Notes: generated from the letters alone by a model not told the origin. Positions 17,133-26,599 are shown, counted from the stretch's first letter. The stretch: 64,000 bases of DNA from an uncultured Bacteroidales bacterium (GCA_937876865.1 CALEFF010000028.1:14323-78322); one strand, 5' to 3'. Program-made: numbers and translations.

Positions 17133-17170
17133 AAAGAGGCTGATTAAATAATCAATCAGCCTCTTTTTCT
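17133..17170 (+). terminator. Rho-independent terminator of aspA
   Basis: Arms 17133-17145 and 17154-17166 pair perfectly over 13 bp with an 8-nt loop and a U-rich tail (17163-17173). It lies 24 bp past the stop. Confidence 0.9.
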
Positions 17171-17202
17171 TTTTACATAATTCCACTACAATAGGAGCGT
17201 AA

Positions 17203-17255
17203 TACTATTTTAATCACATTAAATTACTATTTTAATGTGATTAAAATAGTAATTT
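17203..17255. repeat. Nested palindromes with two exclusive stems
   Basis: 17203-17220 pairs perfectly with 17234-17251 (18 bp, 13-nt loop). Alternatively 17221-17236 pairs perfectly with 17240-17255 (16 bp, 3-nt loop). The two stems share the same right arm, so only one can form. The sequence is nearly all A/T apart from CACA/TGTG. It sits between the aspA terminator and the 3' end of the lipocalin gene, so it could end the leftward transcript. Confidence 0.8.
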
Positions 17256-17299
17256 AACCCAGTTTAAACTACATATACGCAGCAAGAAAAATCCTAAAA

Positions 17300-17830
17300 C
17301 TATTGAGGAACAAAATATAATGCAGTTGTATCGTAACCTCTTTCGGCTATTTTAGCAAGAAGATCTTGTTTTACGCTTTCTTCTAATCGAGGTGTACGGC
17401 TTAAAATCCAAAGATATTTATCGGAAGAACTTCCTACTACTACGTAATTGTAGTTTTTATCTAATTCCATTATGTAATAATCGGAGTAAAACCAAAGAAA
17501 AAACGACACTTCAAGCTTTCCAGGGTCTTTAATGCTGATTTGTCTTGCTTTTCCTTTCTTTACTTTAAATTTTCCGTCTTTAATCCCAGAATTAGTTACC
17601 TCAATTTTTCCATTAGACAAAAGCCTATAATTTGCTTTTACGTGAGTCATTCCTTCTTCAAAAGAATGGTCGTAACGGGCTATTTCATACCATTGACCCA
17701 TATAACGTGTTACGTCCAATTGTTGTACAGTAGAGTTATCCACTGCTTTAACCGATTTGTTTGAACTGCAAGAAGATGCAACAAACATCAACAATCCAAT
17801 CACGATTGCACTTTTTAGAATCTTTTTCAT
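17300..17830 (-). CDS. Bacterial lipocalin (Blc-like) lipoprotein
   Basis: 176 residues. A lipobox ends at C21 (ASSCSS). The lipocalin GxW motif is at MGQWYEIARYDHSFE (about 45), DYYIMELDKNYNYVVVG near 117 is the second conserved block, and WILSRTP near 138 is the third. The beta-barrel would bind lipids or other hydrophobic molecules in the envelope. It is a single gene. A consensus -7 box is not evident upstream. Confidence 0.93.
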   Translation of the reverse strand: MKKILKSAIVIGLLMFVASSCSSNKSVKAVDNSTVQQLDVTRYMGQWYEIARYDHSFEEGMTHVKANYRLLSNGKIEVTNSGIKDGKFKVKKGKARQISIKDPGKLEVSFFLWFYSDYYIMELDKNYNYVVVGSSSDKYLWILSRTPRLEESVKQDLLAKIAERGYDTTALYFVPQ

Positions 17831-17906
17831 AACATTAAAATATTTAAGTTCAAAGATTCAACAATGCAATGCAAAAAAATGTTCAAAAAAAAAATAAAAA
17901 AAGTCT

Positions 17907-20135
17907 TTACATTCTCGCCACTCTCTCTATTCCTTCTACCTTTTCGATATTTTGAATTAGTTTATTAAGATATTCAGCATTAGAAATGTACACCATAAGG
18001 CTACCTTCAAAAAGGCCATTATTACTTTCCATAACCAAACCCTTGATATTTACATTCCAAGCCTCAGATATAATTCTTGTAAGGTCGTGAAGTAACCCTT
18101 TTCTATCGATTCCTGTAATTTTAATACCTGCAAGAAAGGTGATTTTCTCATTTTCACGCCATTTTGCTTTGATGATTCTGTGTCCAAACTTGCTCATCTC
18201 GTCAATAGCCTTATTACAAGAGGTACGATGTACTTCTATGCAATCTTCTCTCAAAAGACCAATAATACTATCTCCAGGAAGAGGATTGCAACACTTTGCT
18301 GTAATATATGGAAGGTTTTCATTTTCTTTGTCAATTAAAAGTTGTTCCGGATTATTTCTTGTTTGCTCAGCTAATTCTTCTTTTAGAGTTGTAGGTTTAT
18401 TGTCTTTTTTCTTTGGAACAAGACCATTTTTAAAAAAGAACCAAGGAGAGTTTTTTTGAGTCTTTTTAAAACATTGTCTTACTTCTGTTAAAGTAATTTT
18501 TTCGTCATAAATCCTATAAAAAAAGTCTATTTGGTTATTTATTTTTACAAAATGCCTTAATCTTTCTACGTTATTATCGTTATATTCGATGTTTTGAGAG
18601 CGAAAAAGTTCTTGTAATTTACTAACACCTTCATTATAAAAACTCTTCCTATAATCTTTTATATAGTTCTTTATTTCATTTGTTGCCTTAGATGTTTTAA
18701 CAAAATCAAGCCAACTTTCTTTTGGTTGTACTATTTTTGAAGTTATTACTTCTACTTGGTCACTTGCTCTTAATCTATGCTCAATTGGCACAACTTTGTA
18801 ATTAACCTTTGCTCCCATACAGTGATTACCTAAATCTGTATGTACATTGTATGCAAAATCCAAAACGGTTGAATTAACAGGCAAGTCTATTGCTTTTCCC
18901 TTTGGAGTAAAGACTGTTATTTGTTCTGTAACTACGCTAAGTTGGAAATCATTTACAAAATCAACTGCCGTAGATGAGTCGTTATCTAATATATCTCTTA
19001 CTTTTGTTAGCCAAGAATCAAGATTATTATCTAAATCTCCTTCTTTAACTTCTTTGTATTTATAGTGAGCAGCAAGACCTTTTTCGGCAATATCGTCCAT
19101 ACGCTGACTACGTATTTGTATCTCTACCCATTTTCCTTGACTACTCATAACGGTGCAGTGCAACGCTTCGTAACCATTGCTTTTCGGAGTTGTAAGCCAA
19201 TCTCTAAATCTATCCAATCGTTGTTTATACATTGAACTTATTATAGAATAGACTGCAAAACAAGACTCTTTTTCCGATTCAATAGGCACATCTAAAATTA
19301 TTCTAATAGCAAAAATATCGTAAATTTCTTCAAATTTCACTCCTTTCTTCTCAATCTTTCCTAAAATTGAAGTAATAGATTTCACTCTGCCAGAAAGAGA
19401 AAATTTATAGCAACGTTCTACTAATTTTTGTTTTATAGGCTCAGAGAATACCTCTATAAACTTTTCTCTTTCCTCTTCGCTATCTTTTAATAAAGCCTCT
19501 ATTTCAAAATATTCTTTTGCATTGATATGTTTTGTTGCAAGATCCTCTAATTCACTCTTTATTTCATAGAGTCCAAGCCTATGAGCCAACGGTACATAGA
19601 ATTGACGAGTTTCAGAAGCGATTTTAAGTTGTTTGTGTTTGGGCATAAAATCGAGCGTTCTCATATTATGCAAACGATCACACAACTTTAAAAGAATCAC
19701 TCTCATATCATCGCCCATTGCAGTGAAGAGTTTTTTAAAATTTTCCGATTGAACGGAATAGTTATTGTTTTCAAAAACGCCTTCAATCTTTGTCAGCCCA
19801 TCGACAATTTGTGCAACTTTCTCTCCAAATATGTTTTTTATGTCTTCAAGTGTATAATCAGTATCCTCAACCACATCATGTAACAAAGCACACACTATTG
19901 CAGTTGCTCCAAGTCCTAAGTCGTAAGATGCAATCTTTGCAACTTCCAAAGGATGATAAATATAAGGTTCTCCATTCTTTCTTCTAACACCAGAATGAGC
20001 ATTCATTGCTACAACAAAGGCTTTTCTTATCAGTCTTTTGTCGTCTGATACGCTATTGTGTGAAACAATCTTAATTAGTTCTTTATAACGTTTTAAAATT
20101 TCTGTGCGTTCTAATTTTTCATCTATTATATACAT
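17907..20135 (-). CDS. spoT: RelA/SpoT-family (p)ppGpp synthetase/hydrolase
   Basis: 742 residues. An HD hydrolase domain (about 30-190) has its histidine at YHPLEVAKI and the HD pair in ALLHDVVEDT, so hydrolase activity is likely. The synthetase domain (about 240-360) has RFRDWLTTPKSNGYEALH and EIQIRSQ. A TGS domain (about 400-460, ITVFTPKGKAIDLP), a helical/zinc region with ITAKCCNPLPGD and HRTSC, and a C-terminal ACT domain (about 665-742) follow. It appears bifunctional and is probably the main stringent-response enzyme. It lies 4 bp after tadA on the same strand. Confidence 0.97.
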   Translation of the reverse strand: MYIIDEKLERTEILKRYKELIKIVSHNSVSDDKRLIRKAFVVAMNAHSGVRRKNGEPYIYHPLEVAKIASYDLGLGATAIVCALLHDVVEDTDYTLEDIKNIFGEKVAQIVDGLTKIEGVFENNNYSVQSENFKKLFTAMGDDMRVILLKLCDRLHNMRTLDFMPKHKQLKIASETRQFYVPLAHRLGLYEIKSELEDLATKHINAKEYFEIEALLKDSEEEREKFIEVFSEPIKQKLVERCYKFSLSGRVKSITSILGKIEKKGVKFEEIYDIFAIRIILDVPIESEKESCFAVYSIISSMYKQRLDRFRDWLTTPKSNGYEALHCTVMSSQGKWVEIQIRSQRMDDIAEKGLAAHYKYKEVKEGDLDNNLDSWLTKVRDILDNDSSTAVDFVNDFQLSVVTEQITVFTPKGKAIDLPVNSTVLDFAYNVHTDLGNHCMGAKVNYKVVPIEHRLRASDQVEVITSKIVQPKESWLDFVKTSKATNEIKNYIKDYRKSFYNEGVSKLQELFRSQNIEYNDNNVERLRHFVKINNQIDFFYRIYDEKITLTEVRQCFKKTQKNSPWFFFKNGLVPKKKDNKPTTLKEELAEQTRNNPEQLLIDKENENLPYITAKCCNPLPGDSIIGLLREDCIEVHRTSCNKAIDEMSKFGHRIIKAKWRENEKITFLAGIKITGIDRKGLLHDLTRIISEAWNVNIKGLVMESNNGLFEGSLMVYISNAEYLNKLIQNIEKVEGIERVARM

Positions 20136-20139
20136 TGAA

Positions 20140-20586
20140 TCATCTCTTTTTCTTAAAAAAATCTTTTAACAACTTAGAACATTCCTCTTCCATAATGCCT
20201 GAGGTAATTTGTGTTTTAGGGTGATATATGTTTTCTTGAAGTCTTGATGCTCCTCGTTTCTCGTCTTTTGCTCCATAAACAACTCTGCCAATCTGCGACC
20301 AACACAACGCTCCTGCACACATAACGCAAGGTTCTAAGGTTACATAAAGCGTACAATCAGTAAGATATTTTCCTCCTATTGCATCGGTTGCACAAGTGAT
20401 TGCTTGCATTTCAGCATGTGCCGTTGGGTCGTTGAGTTTCTCGGTTTGGTTGTAGGCAGATGCGATAATCTTATCTTTACATACAATAACAGCTCCAACA
20501 GGCACTTCTTCTTCCTTCAAAGCACAAAGAGCCAAATCGTAAGCTTTTTGCATAAAATAAGTATCGTCGTATTCTAAAACAGCCAT
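20140..20586 (-). CDS. tadA: tRNA-specific adenosine-34 deaminase
   Basis: 148 residues. Zinc and catalytic motifs HAEMQAI (about 57-63) and PCVMCAGAL (about 87-95) define the deaminase that converts A34 to inosine in tRNA-Arg. The length matches the family. A related cytosine or guanine deaminase is less likely because of the TadA-type C-terminal tail (LLKDFFKKKR). It is first in an operon with spoT. Its upstream region holds the 21-bp array rather than a clear promoter. Confidence 0.93.
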   Translation of the reverse strand: MAVLEYDDTYFMQKAYDLALCALKEEEVPVGAVIVCKDKIIASAYNQTEKLNDPTAHAEMQAITCATDAIGGKYLTDCTLYVTLEPCVMCAGALCWSQIGRVVYGAKDEKRGASRLQENIYHPKTQITSGIMEEECSKLLKDFFKKKR

Positions 20587-20607
20587 TTATTTATTTGAAA
20601 AATTTTT

Positions 20608-20675
20608 CTTTGATTTTTTATTTTTTTTCTTTGATTTATTTATTTTTTTCTTTGATTTATTTCAAAAAATCTTTG
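20608..20675. repeat. AT-rich 21-bp phased array (copy c), running into the GT2 gene end
   Basis: CTTTG at 20608, 20629, 20650 and 20671, exactly 21 bp apart. The two right-hand units are coding, forming the last residues of the glycosyltransferase; the stop codon at 20640 lies inside the array. Confidence 0.8.
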
Positions 20676-21644
20676 TTTTAATTTTACCTTATTTTGAATC
20701 ACTATACTCTTTTGAAAAACACAAGTAGGATATGTTTCAACTGTGCTTTTTTTGTATTGAGATTTCATTTTTTTGAAGTCTTTGTACGCTTTCATTACGC
20801 TTGAAAATTCGCCATTTCTTTTAAACAGGAAAGTTAAGGCTGCAATGAAATCCAAAATCCTTCTTTTTCTTAAAATGGAATCCACCTTATTTTGAGGTAA
20901 GTTTTTATATAAGGTTAGCAAACTATTTCTGAAATTAAGATAGGTTTTGAAAGGAGAAGTCTTGTTTAAGGTTCCACCTCCTAAGTGATAGACTATTGAG
21001 TTGGGGTTACAATAAATTTTGTATCCTGCGTTTTTTAATCTCCAACAAAGGTCAATTTCTTCAAAGTGTGCAAAATAATTTTCATCTAAACCACCAAATT
21101 GATGATATAATTCGCTTCTTATGAAAAACGCTGCACCACTTGCCCAAAATATTTCTTGTATTTCATTGTATTGTCCTTTATCCTCTTCTATTGTATCAAA
21201 GATTCTACCCGCACAAAAAGGATATCCGAGATAGTCAATGAAGCCTCCTGCCGCTCCTGCGTATTCAAATTTATTTTTTTCGGTATAAGAGAGTAACTTT
21301 GGCTGACAAACTGCTATTTTTTCATCACCTTCCATTAGGTTTATAATAGGTTCAATCCAATTTTCAGTAACCTCAACATCTGTATTTAACAAGCAGTAAT
21401 ATTTTGCCTTTATCTGTTTTAATGCCCTATTGTATCCGCCCGTAAATCCATAATTTTCTTCCAAACGAATCACCTCTATTTGCGGGTAATTCTCTCTTAC
21501 AAAATTTACAGATTCATCTTTGGAAGCATTATCAACAAAAATAATTCTATATCCGTTAGAATGCTTTACAACAGAAGGCAAATAAGTGTTTAATAAGTGG
21601 CAAGTATTGTAATTAAGTATTACTATTGCTAAATCAGACTGCAT
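20640..21644 (-). CDS. Glycosyltransferase family 2, rhamnosyltransferase-like
   Basis: 334 residues, GT-A fold. NYNTCHLLNTYLPSV near 12, the metal-binding acidic motif in LLNTDVEVTENW near 92, and HFEEIDLCWRLKNAGYKI near 190 place it with polysaccharide GT2 enzymes of the GT2_RfbF/WcaA-like group. It has no signal peptide and acts on the cytoplasmic face. The C-terminal tail (KLKQRFFEINQRKK) is encoded by the 21-bp array and may be an extension. Its start overlaps the GWxTD gene stop by one base (TAATG). Confidence 0.88.
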   Translation of the reverse strand: MQSDLAIVILNYNTCHLLNTYLPSVVKHSNGYRIIFVDNASKDESVNFVRENYPQIEVIRLEENYGFTGGYNRALKQIKAKYYCLLNTDVEVTENWIEPIINLMEGDEKIAVCQPKLLSYTEKNKFEYAGAAGGFIDYLGYPFCAGRIFDTIEEDKGQYNEIQEIFWASGAAFFIRSELYHQFGGLDENYFAHFEEIDLCWRLKNAGYKIYCNPNSIVYHLGGGTLNKTSPFKTYLNFRNSLLTLYKNLPQNKVDSILRKRRILDFIAALTFLFKRNGEFSSVMKAYKDFKKMKSQYKKSTVETYPTCVFQKSIVIQNKVKLKQRFFEINQRKK

Positions 21645-23125
21645 TATAGATGTCCTTTTCTAAATTGCACACCAGCATCTCCCTCAACTCCTTCTGGTAA
21701 AGTATGTCTTGAAAGCACACTTTCCCAATACATATCTTGTTTTTCACCTCTTACGTTGGAGTGAAGTAGAAAATATTCTGCCATATCATTTTGTGGAGCG
21801 TAAAATACAAATGTTCTATTTGATTCTCCAAAAGGAGTGTGGTCATATCTCCACATTTGATAAGGTAAATAAACTACTCCATCTGGATTATCACGTTCTA
21901 ATTCTGGTGTTGCTTCGTAATCGGCACGAGTTCTACGTTTAAACCCACTTGAGCCCTTGAATTTTTCATCTATTATATTTGATGGTGGACCGTAAACCAA
22001 ATATATTCTACCCATATCAGTCTCATAACCCTTCTTTATGTTAGTTGTGAATTTTTTGTTTACGTAATCTAAACGATTTCTATATTCTTGCCATTCTTTT
22101 TCGGGATTATCAGCATTTTTTGCTTGCCAAAAAGAATACAAGAAATACAATTTCACTTCCTTTGTGCTGTTTTTAAGATCTTTGTTAATAAACTCTTTTA
22201 CATATTCTGAGGCAATAGGGTATAAAACCTCTATATTTTCGTCCAACTCTTTATCTGAAAGTTGAAAAACAAAAGCATCTTGTGGTATTCCTATTTGATC
22301 AAAAGTTGGTTTCTTATCACTTTCCTTGAAAAAGGCTTCTTTTTTATAGGCATGCAATATATTATTTGCATCTCTTACCTCAATAGTTAAATAATAACTT
22401 CCTTCCTCTAATTCAGACAAATCAATATTTCCAATAATCACAGAAGTAGATTTTGATTTCATCCTTTCTGCTCTCATAATCCCTTCAACCTTTCTGTTAG
22501 TTGTGAAATTTTCAATAACAGTTGTTAAAGCATAAAGACTATCCTCTCCAAAATATTTATCAGCGTTGTAAATCTCTACATAATAGTTTAAAAGATTATT
22601 GTCTTTTGCAATCACATCAAACATATAAGGCTCAATAACATAACCATTTTTTACATTAGTTGCTTGATTTGTAGATTTCTTTGGTGGATTTATGATTTGA
22701 ATATCCGAAAGCATTAGTTCATTTTCAGGATAATTCATTCTAATTACATCTTTCACCTCTACGGCAGGTTGAGTCGAGTTCTTATCCTTAAAAGACAAAT
22801 AAAGAACATAATTACCATTAGCTAATTTTGCTCGTTGTATATCAAGCATTACTTGATTGTTTGCATCTTTTATTCCAGACTTGATATTTCTTTTATCAAC
22901 ATAAGCAACCTCTTCTGTATTCTCTGCTTTACAGATAAGAGTTGTTAATTCAACCTCTGCATTGTTTTGATTATAAACTACACTATTCAAATCAATCGAA
23001 GTACACAATTCTACATAACTTCCATTCTGAGAGTTAAAAGTGTAAAACGAATAAATAGCATTCAAACCTTGTGCTGAAAGAATATAAGGCAAGGCTAACA
23101 TCAAGAAAACAATTATTTTTTTCAT
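21644..23125 (-). CDS. Exported GWxTD-domain protein
   Basis: 493 residues from the ATG at 23125; the longer frame to 23161 is rejected because the promoter box covers 23159-23166. Residues 1-19 form a signal peptide (MLALPYILSAQ). The C-terminal quarter has the GWxTD motif as GYETDMGRIYLVYGPPS, followed by PYQMWRY and FVFY segments typical of the family. The middle is beta-rich. The family occurs mainly in Bacteroidota and acidobacteria and has no known function. It is coupled with a GT2 gene. Confidence 0.85.
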   Translation of the reverse strand: MKKIIVFLMLALPYILSAQGLNAIYSFYTFNSQNGSYVELCTSIDLNSVVYNQNNAEVELTTLICKAENTEEVAYVDKRNIKSGIKDANNQVMLDIQRAKLANGNYVLYLSFKDKNSTQPAVEVKDVIRMNYPENELMLSDIQIINPPKKSTNQATNVKNGYVIEPYMFDVIAKDNNLLNYYVEIYNADKYFGEDSLYALTTVIENFTTNRKVEGIMRAERMKSKSTSVIIGNIDLSELEEGSYYLTIEVRDANNILHAYKKEAFFKESDKKPTFDQIGIPQDAFVFQLSDKELDENIEVLYPIASEYVKEFINKDLKNSTKEVKLYFLYSFWQAKNADNPEKEWQEYRNRLDYVNKKFTTNIKKGYETDMGRIYLVYGPPSNIIDEKFKGSSGFKRRTRADYEATPELERDNPDGVVYLPYQMWRYDHTPFGESNRTFVFYAPQNDMAEYFLLHSNVRGEKQDMYWESVLSRHTLPEGVEGDAGVQFRKGHL

Positions 23126-23158
23126 AATAATTCTTATTTTATTACACAAAACTAACGG

Positions 23159-23166
23159 CAAAATTA
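23159..23166 (-). promoter_or_regulatory. -7 box of the GWxTD-GT2 operon
   Basis: TAATTTTG followed by C on the minus strand, 33 nt before the ATG at 23125. Its position decides the start of the GWxTD gene. Confidence 0.5.
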
Positions 23167-23179
23167 CATAAATATTTTC

Positions 23180-23219
23180 AAAAAAAAGAAAGAACGCTCA
23201 TTTATTGAACGTTCTTTCT
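23180..23219 (-). terminator. Rho-independent terminator of rpsA
   Basis: Arms 23187-23196 and 23210-23219 (10 bp) with a 13-nt loop; a seven-U run follows leftwards (23180-23186). It lies 28 bp past the rpsA stop and only 14 bp before the GWxTD promoter box. Confidence 0.85.
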
Positions 23220-23246
23220 GCGAAAATCAAAACTTAAATCAACGAA

Positions 23247-25016
23247 TTATTTTTCGTTTTTTTCCATTTCTTCTTTCAAAGTTGCTAAAACTTCTAAATC
23301 ACCAAGAGTTGTTTTTTCTAAACCTTCATTTATTTTTTTCATAGCAGAAGATTCATTTTTTTCATCTTTCTTTGGTTCTTCAGCTTGCCAAGTTCTAAGG
23401 TGAGAAACAACTATTTTTTTGTTTTCTTTTGAGAATTCAATTACTTTAAATTGTAATTTTTCATCTCCTTTGGCAATTGTTTTATCTTCTTTTTGTAAAT
23501 GAGATTTAGGAGCAAATCCTTCAACACCATAAGGTAAAGAAATTACAGCACCACCTTTTTCATTTACATTCATAACTGTTCCTTCGTGAATAGAATTCAA
23601 AGTAAATATGCTTTCAAACACGTCCCAAGGATTTTCTTCCAATTGTTTGTGTCCTAAACTTAATCTTCTGTTGTCTGCATCTACTTCTAAAACTACTACT
23701 TCCAAAGTTTGACCAACTTTTGCGAATTCAGCAGGGTGTTTAATCTTCTTACTCCAAGAAAGATCTGAGATATGGATTAAACCATCTACACCTTCTTCTA
23801 ATTCAACAAAGATTCCAAAATTTGTAAAGTGTCTTACAGTTGCTGTATGTTTGCTTCCTACAGGATATTTTTCAGAAATATTTGTCCAAGGGTCTGGAAT
23901 AAGTTGTTTTATTCCCAAAGACATCTTTCTTTCTTCTCTATCAAGAGTCAAAATAACTGCTTCAACTTCGTCTCCTATTTTTAAGAAATCGTGAGCTGTT
24001 CTTAAATGTTGGCTCCATGACATTTCTGTAACGTGAATCAATCCTTCAACACCAGGAACTAATTCAACAAATGCACCATAGTCTGCTAAAACAACAACTT
24101 TTCCTTTTGTTCTATCACCAACTTTAAGATTTGGATCTAAACCATCCCAAGGGTGAGGAGTTAATTGTTTTAATCCTAATGCTATTCTCTTCTTAGTTTC
24201 ATCGAAATCAAGGATAACAACTTTGATTTTTTCATCTAATTGTACGATTTCATTAGGGTGATTGATTCTTCCCCAAGAAAGATCTGTAATGTGAATCAAT
24301 CCGTCAACTCCACCTAAGTCTATAAATACTCCGTAAGAAGTTATATTCTTAACTATACCTTCTAATACTTGTCCTTTTTCAAGACGAGCAATTATTTCTG
24401 CTTTTTGTGCTTCTATTTCGTCTTCTATCAACGCTTTGTGAGAAACTACAACATTTTTATATTCGTGATTTATTTTCACAACTTTGAATTCCATTACTTT
24501 ATCAACGAATACATCATAGTCTCTAATAGGTTTAACGTCTATTTGGCTACCTGGTAAGAATGCTTCTATACCAAATACATCAACGATAAGACCTCCTTTT
24601 GTTCTGCTCTTAACATATCCGTTGATGATTTCTTGTGAGTCAAATGCTTCATTAACTCTATCCCATGATTTAAGGATTCTTGCATTTTTATGAGAAAGAA
24701 TAAGTTGTCCTCCTGCGTCTTCTTTTTGTACAACAAAGACTTCTATCTTGTCTCCTACTTTTAAATCTGGATTGTAACGGAATTCTGACAATGGAATAAC
24801 ACCATCTGATTTGAATCCAATGTTTACAATTACTTCTCTGTTGTCTTTTGCAACGATTACGCCTTCTACAACTTGTTGATCGCCTATTTGATTGAATGTT
24901 CTATCATAAGCCTCAGTCATTTCTTTGTTTTGTTCTGCTGAGTAGTTGAATTCTTGTTCGCCAACTGCATCCCAATCAAAATCAGCTAATGGTTGAATGT
25001 TTTTTAAATCTCTCAT
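23247..25016 (-). CDS. rpsA: 30S ribosomal protein S1
   Basis: 589 residues with six S1 (OB-fold) repeats; the C-terminal four are the most regular, each with (G)xxVDGLIHxxxLSW or close to it (for example GVDGLIHITDLSWG and GVEGLIHVTEMSW). S1 brings mRNA to the 30S subunit. In Bacteroidota, S1 supports initiation on AT-rich leaders with weak Shine-Dalgarno sequences, matching the poor ribosome-binding sites throughout this window. The acidic, lysine-rich tail is typical. It has its own promoter and terminator. Confidence 0.97.
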   Translation of the reverse strand: MRDLKNIQPLADFDWDAVGEQEFNYSAEQNKEMTEAYDRTFNQIGDQQVVEGVIVAKDNREVIVNIGFKSDGVIPLSEFRYNPDLKVGDKIEVFVVQKEDAGGQLILSHKNARILKSWDRVNEAFDSQEIINGYVKSRTKGGLIVDVFGIEAFLPGSQIDVKPIRDYDVFVDKVMEFKVVKINHEYKNVVVSHKALIEDEIEAQKAEIIARLEKGQVLEGIVKNITSYGVFIDLGGVDGLIHITDLSWGRINHPNEIVQLDEKIKVVILDFDETKKRIALGLKQLTPHPWDGLDPNLKVGDRTKGKVVVLADYGAFVELVPGVEGLIHVTEMSWSQHLRTAHDFLKIGDEVEAVILTLDREERKMSLGIKQLIPDPWTNISEKYPVGSKHTATVRHFTNFGIFVELEEGVDGLIHISDLSWSKKIKHPAEFAKVGQTLEVVVLEVDADNRRLSLGHKQLEENPWDVFESIFTLNSIHEGTVMNVNEKGGAVISLPYGVEGFAPKSHLQKEDKTIAKGDEKLQFKVIEFSKENKKIVVSHLRTWQAEEPKKDEKNESSAMKKINEGLEKTTLGDLEVLATLKEEMEKNEK

Positions 25017-25136
25017 TATAAGATTTTTCTTTTTTTAATTGCCCCTTACCGAGCGGTTAAACTTTAATTAAATTAAATGTGATTTTCAATGTTCAAATTT
25101 TGGGTAAGCAAATTTCTACTTATTAAAAATCGCGTG

Positions 25137-25144
25137 CAAAGGTA
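25137..25144 (-). promoter_or_regulatory. -7 box of rpsA
   Basis: TACCTTTG followed by C on the minus strand. It leaves a leader of roughly 115 nt before the ATG at 25016. S1 leaders are often autoregulatory, but I see no defined structure here. Confidence 0.55.
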
Positions 25145-25166
25145 CTACTTTTTTTCTTTATTTTAC

Positions 25167-25174
25167 TATCTTTG
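25167..25174 (+). promoter_or_regulatory. -7 box of the aldehyde dehydrogenase gene
   Basis: TATCTTTG followed by C. It is divergent from the rpsA box with only 22 bp between, so the two RNA polymerases would compete. It also covers the TTG at 25172, excluding that as a start. Confidence 0.55.
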
Positions 25175-25189
25175 CTCAAAAATATTTTT

Positions 25190-26560
25190 ATGATAGACAA
25201 TAAATTAACAATTTTAAACAAGCAAAAGGCTTACATAACTCAATGTAATAGTATTCCTATTAAGCAAAGAATTGAAATTTTAAAAAAGTTGCAAAAACTA
25301 ATTCAAAGCAATGAAGAAAAGATTAAGCAGGCTCTTTTTGAGGATTTACACAAAAATCCTACTGAGGCTTATATGACTGAAATCGGAATCACTCTTTCTG
25401 AAATTTCTTACTGCATAAAACATATTAAATCGTGGGCAAAAATTCGCCGAAAACCTTCTTCTCTCTTACTTTTTCCTTCAAAGGCTTTTATTTATCCGCA
25501 AGCAAAGGGAAATGTTCTAATTATTTCTCCTTGGAATTACCCTTTTCAATTAAGTATACTTCCTTTAATTGGAGCAATTTCAGCAGGTAATACCGTTATT
25601 CTCTCTCCTTCTTCACAATCCGAGGCAACTAATAGACTATTACAAGAACTGATTAATTCAAACTTTGATAGCAAGCATTTATTTTGTACAAATGGCGACA
25701 AAGAGTTAAGTTCAGAAATTTTAAAGCAAGGAGTTAATCATCTATTCTTTACAGGTAGTTATAAAACTGCTCAACATCTTCACTCTATTTGTAGCAAGAA
25801 TTTAATTTCTACAACATTTGAATTAGGTGGTAAATCTCCTTTGATAATAGATAAAGATTCTAATTTAAAGATTGCAGCAAAGCGAGTGTGTTTAGGAAAA
25901 TTTATAAATTGCGGACAAACTTGTATTGCTCCCGATTATCTTTTTGTTCATAAAGAGGTTAAGGAAGAATTTATTAATCTTTTAAAAGAAAACATAATTT
26001 CTTTCTTTGGCACAGAGGCTTCTAAGAGTGAAAACTATGGACGAATAATAAATCAAAGGCAATTCTTACGTCTAAAAAACCTTCTTTCACAAGGAGAAAT
26101 TATTTTTGGAGGAAAACACGATGAAAGAAACAATTACATTTCACCAACCTTAATTAAGCCTTATGAGCTCAACAATTCACTAATGCAAGATGAAATATTT
26201 GGGCCAATTCTTCCTATTTTAGAGTTTGAAAATATTGAAAGCGTAATAGAATACATCAATCAACGCCCACGACCTTTGGCTTTATATTATTTTGGCAATA
26301 AAAACATAAATATAATTAAACGAACAACAAGCGGGGGTGCTTGTATAAATGACGCAATTATGCATATAATCCCTCATAACCTACCTTTTGGAGGAATAGA
26401 TCAAAGCGGAATGGGCTCTTATCACGGAAAAAAAAGTTTTGATACCTTTTCACACTACAAATCTGTTCTTAAAACACACAAAAACTTTGAGTTTAAAATT
26501 AAATATCCTCCTTATACTTCCTTAAAACAAAAGATAATAAGACTATTTATGGATAGATAA
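25190..26560 (+). CDS. Aldehyde dehydrogenase (class 3-like)
   Basis: 456 residues from the ATG at 25190. The active-site cysteine lies in NCGQTCIAPDY (near residue 240), with the glutamate motif FELGGKSP near 208 and SPWNYPFQL near 104 (cofactor/substrate). The length and the C-terminal YPPYTSLKQKI region match class 3 / fatty aldehyde dehydrogenases of the membrane-associated kind; the end KIIRLFMDR is weakly amphipathic. It oxidises aldehydes to acids with NAD(P). The substrate is unknown. It is a single gene with a strong terminator. Confidence 0.92.
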   Translation: MIDNKLTILNKQKAYITQCNSIPIKQRIEILKKLQKLIQSNEEKIKQALFEDLHKNPTEAYMTEIGITLSEISYCIKHIKSWAKIRRKPSSLLLFPSKAFIYPQAKGNVLIISPWNYPFQLSILPLIGAISAGNTVILSPSSQSEATNRLLQELINSNFDSKHLFCTNGDKELSSEILKQGVNHLFFTGSYKTAQHLHSICSKNLISTTFELGGKSPLIIDKDSNLKIAAKRVCLGKFINCGQTCIAPDYLFVHKEVKEEFINLLKENIISFFGTEASKSENYGRIINQRQFLRLKNLLSQGEIIFGGKHDERNNYISPTLIKPYELNNSLMQDEIFGPILPILEFENIESVIEYINQRPRPLALYYFGNKNINIIKRTTSGGACINDAIMHIIPHNLPFGGIDQSGMGSYHGKKSFDTFSHYKSVLKTHKNFEFKIKYPPYTSLKQKIIRLFMDR

Positions 26561-26565
26561 AAAAT

Positions 26566-26599
26566 AAAACAAAGACTTAGCAAAATAAGTCTTTGTTTT
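26566..26599 (+). terminator. Terminator of the aldehyde dehydrogenase gene
   Basis: Perfect 14-bp stem, 26566-26579 with 26586-26599, and a 6-nt loop. The left arm begins with AAAA and the right ends in TTTT, so it can act in both directions, also ending the convergent hydrolase transcript. The CTTTG in its right arm is the first unit of array d. Confidence 0.85.

Noticed and set aside
25172..25189. Upstream TTG start of the aldehyde dehydrogenase gene
   Set aside because: The TTG lies within the -7 promoter box at 25167-25174, so it cannot be in the transcript.
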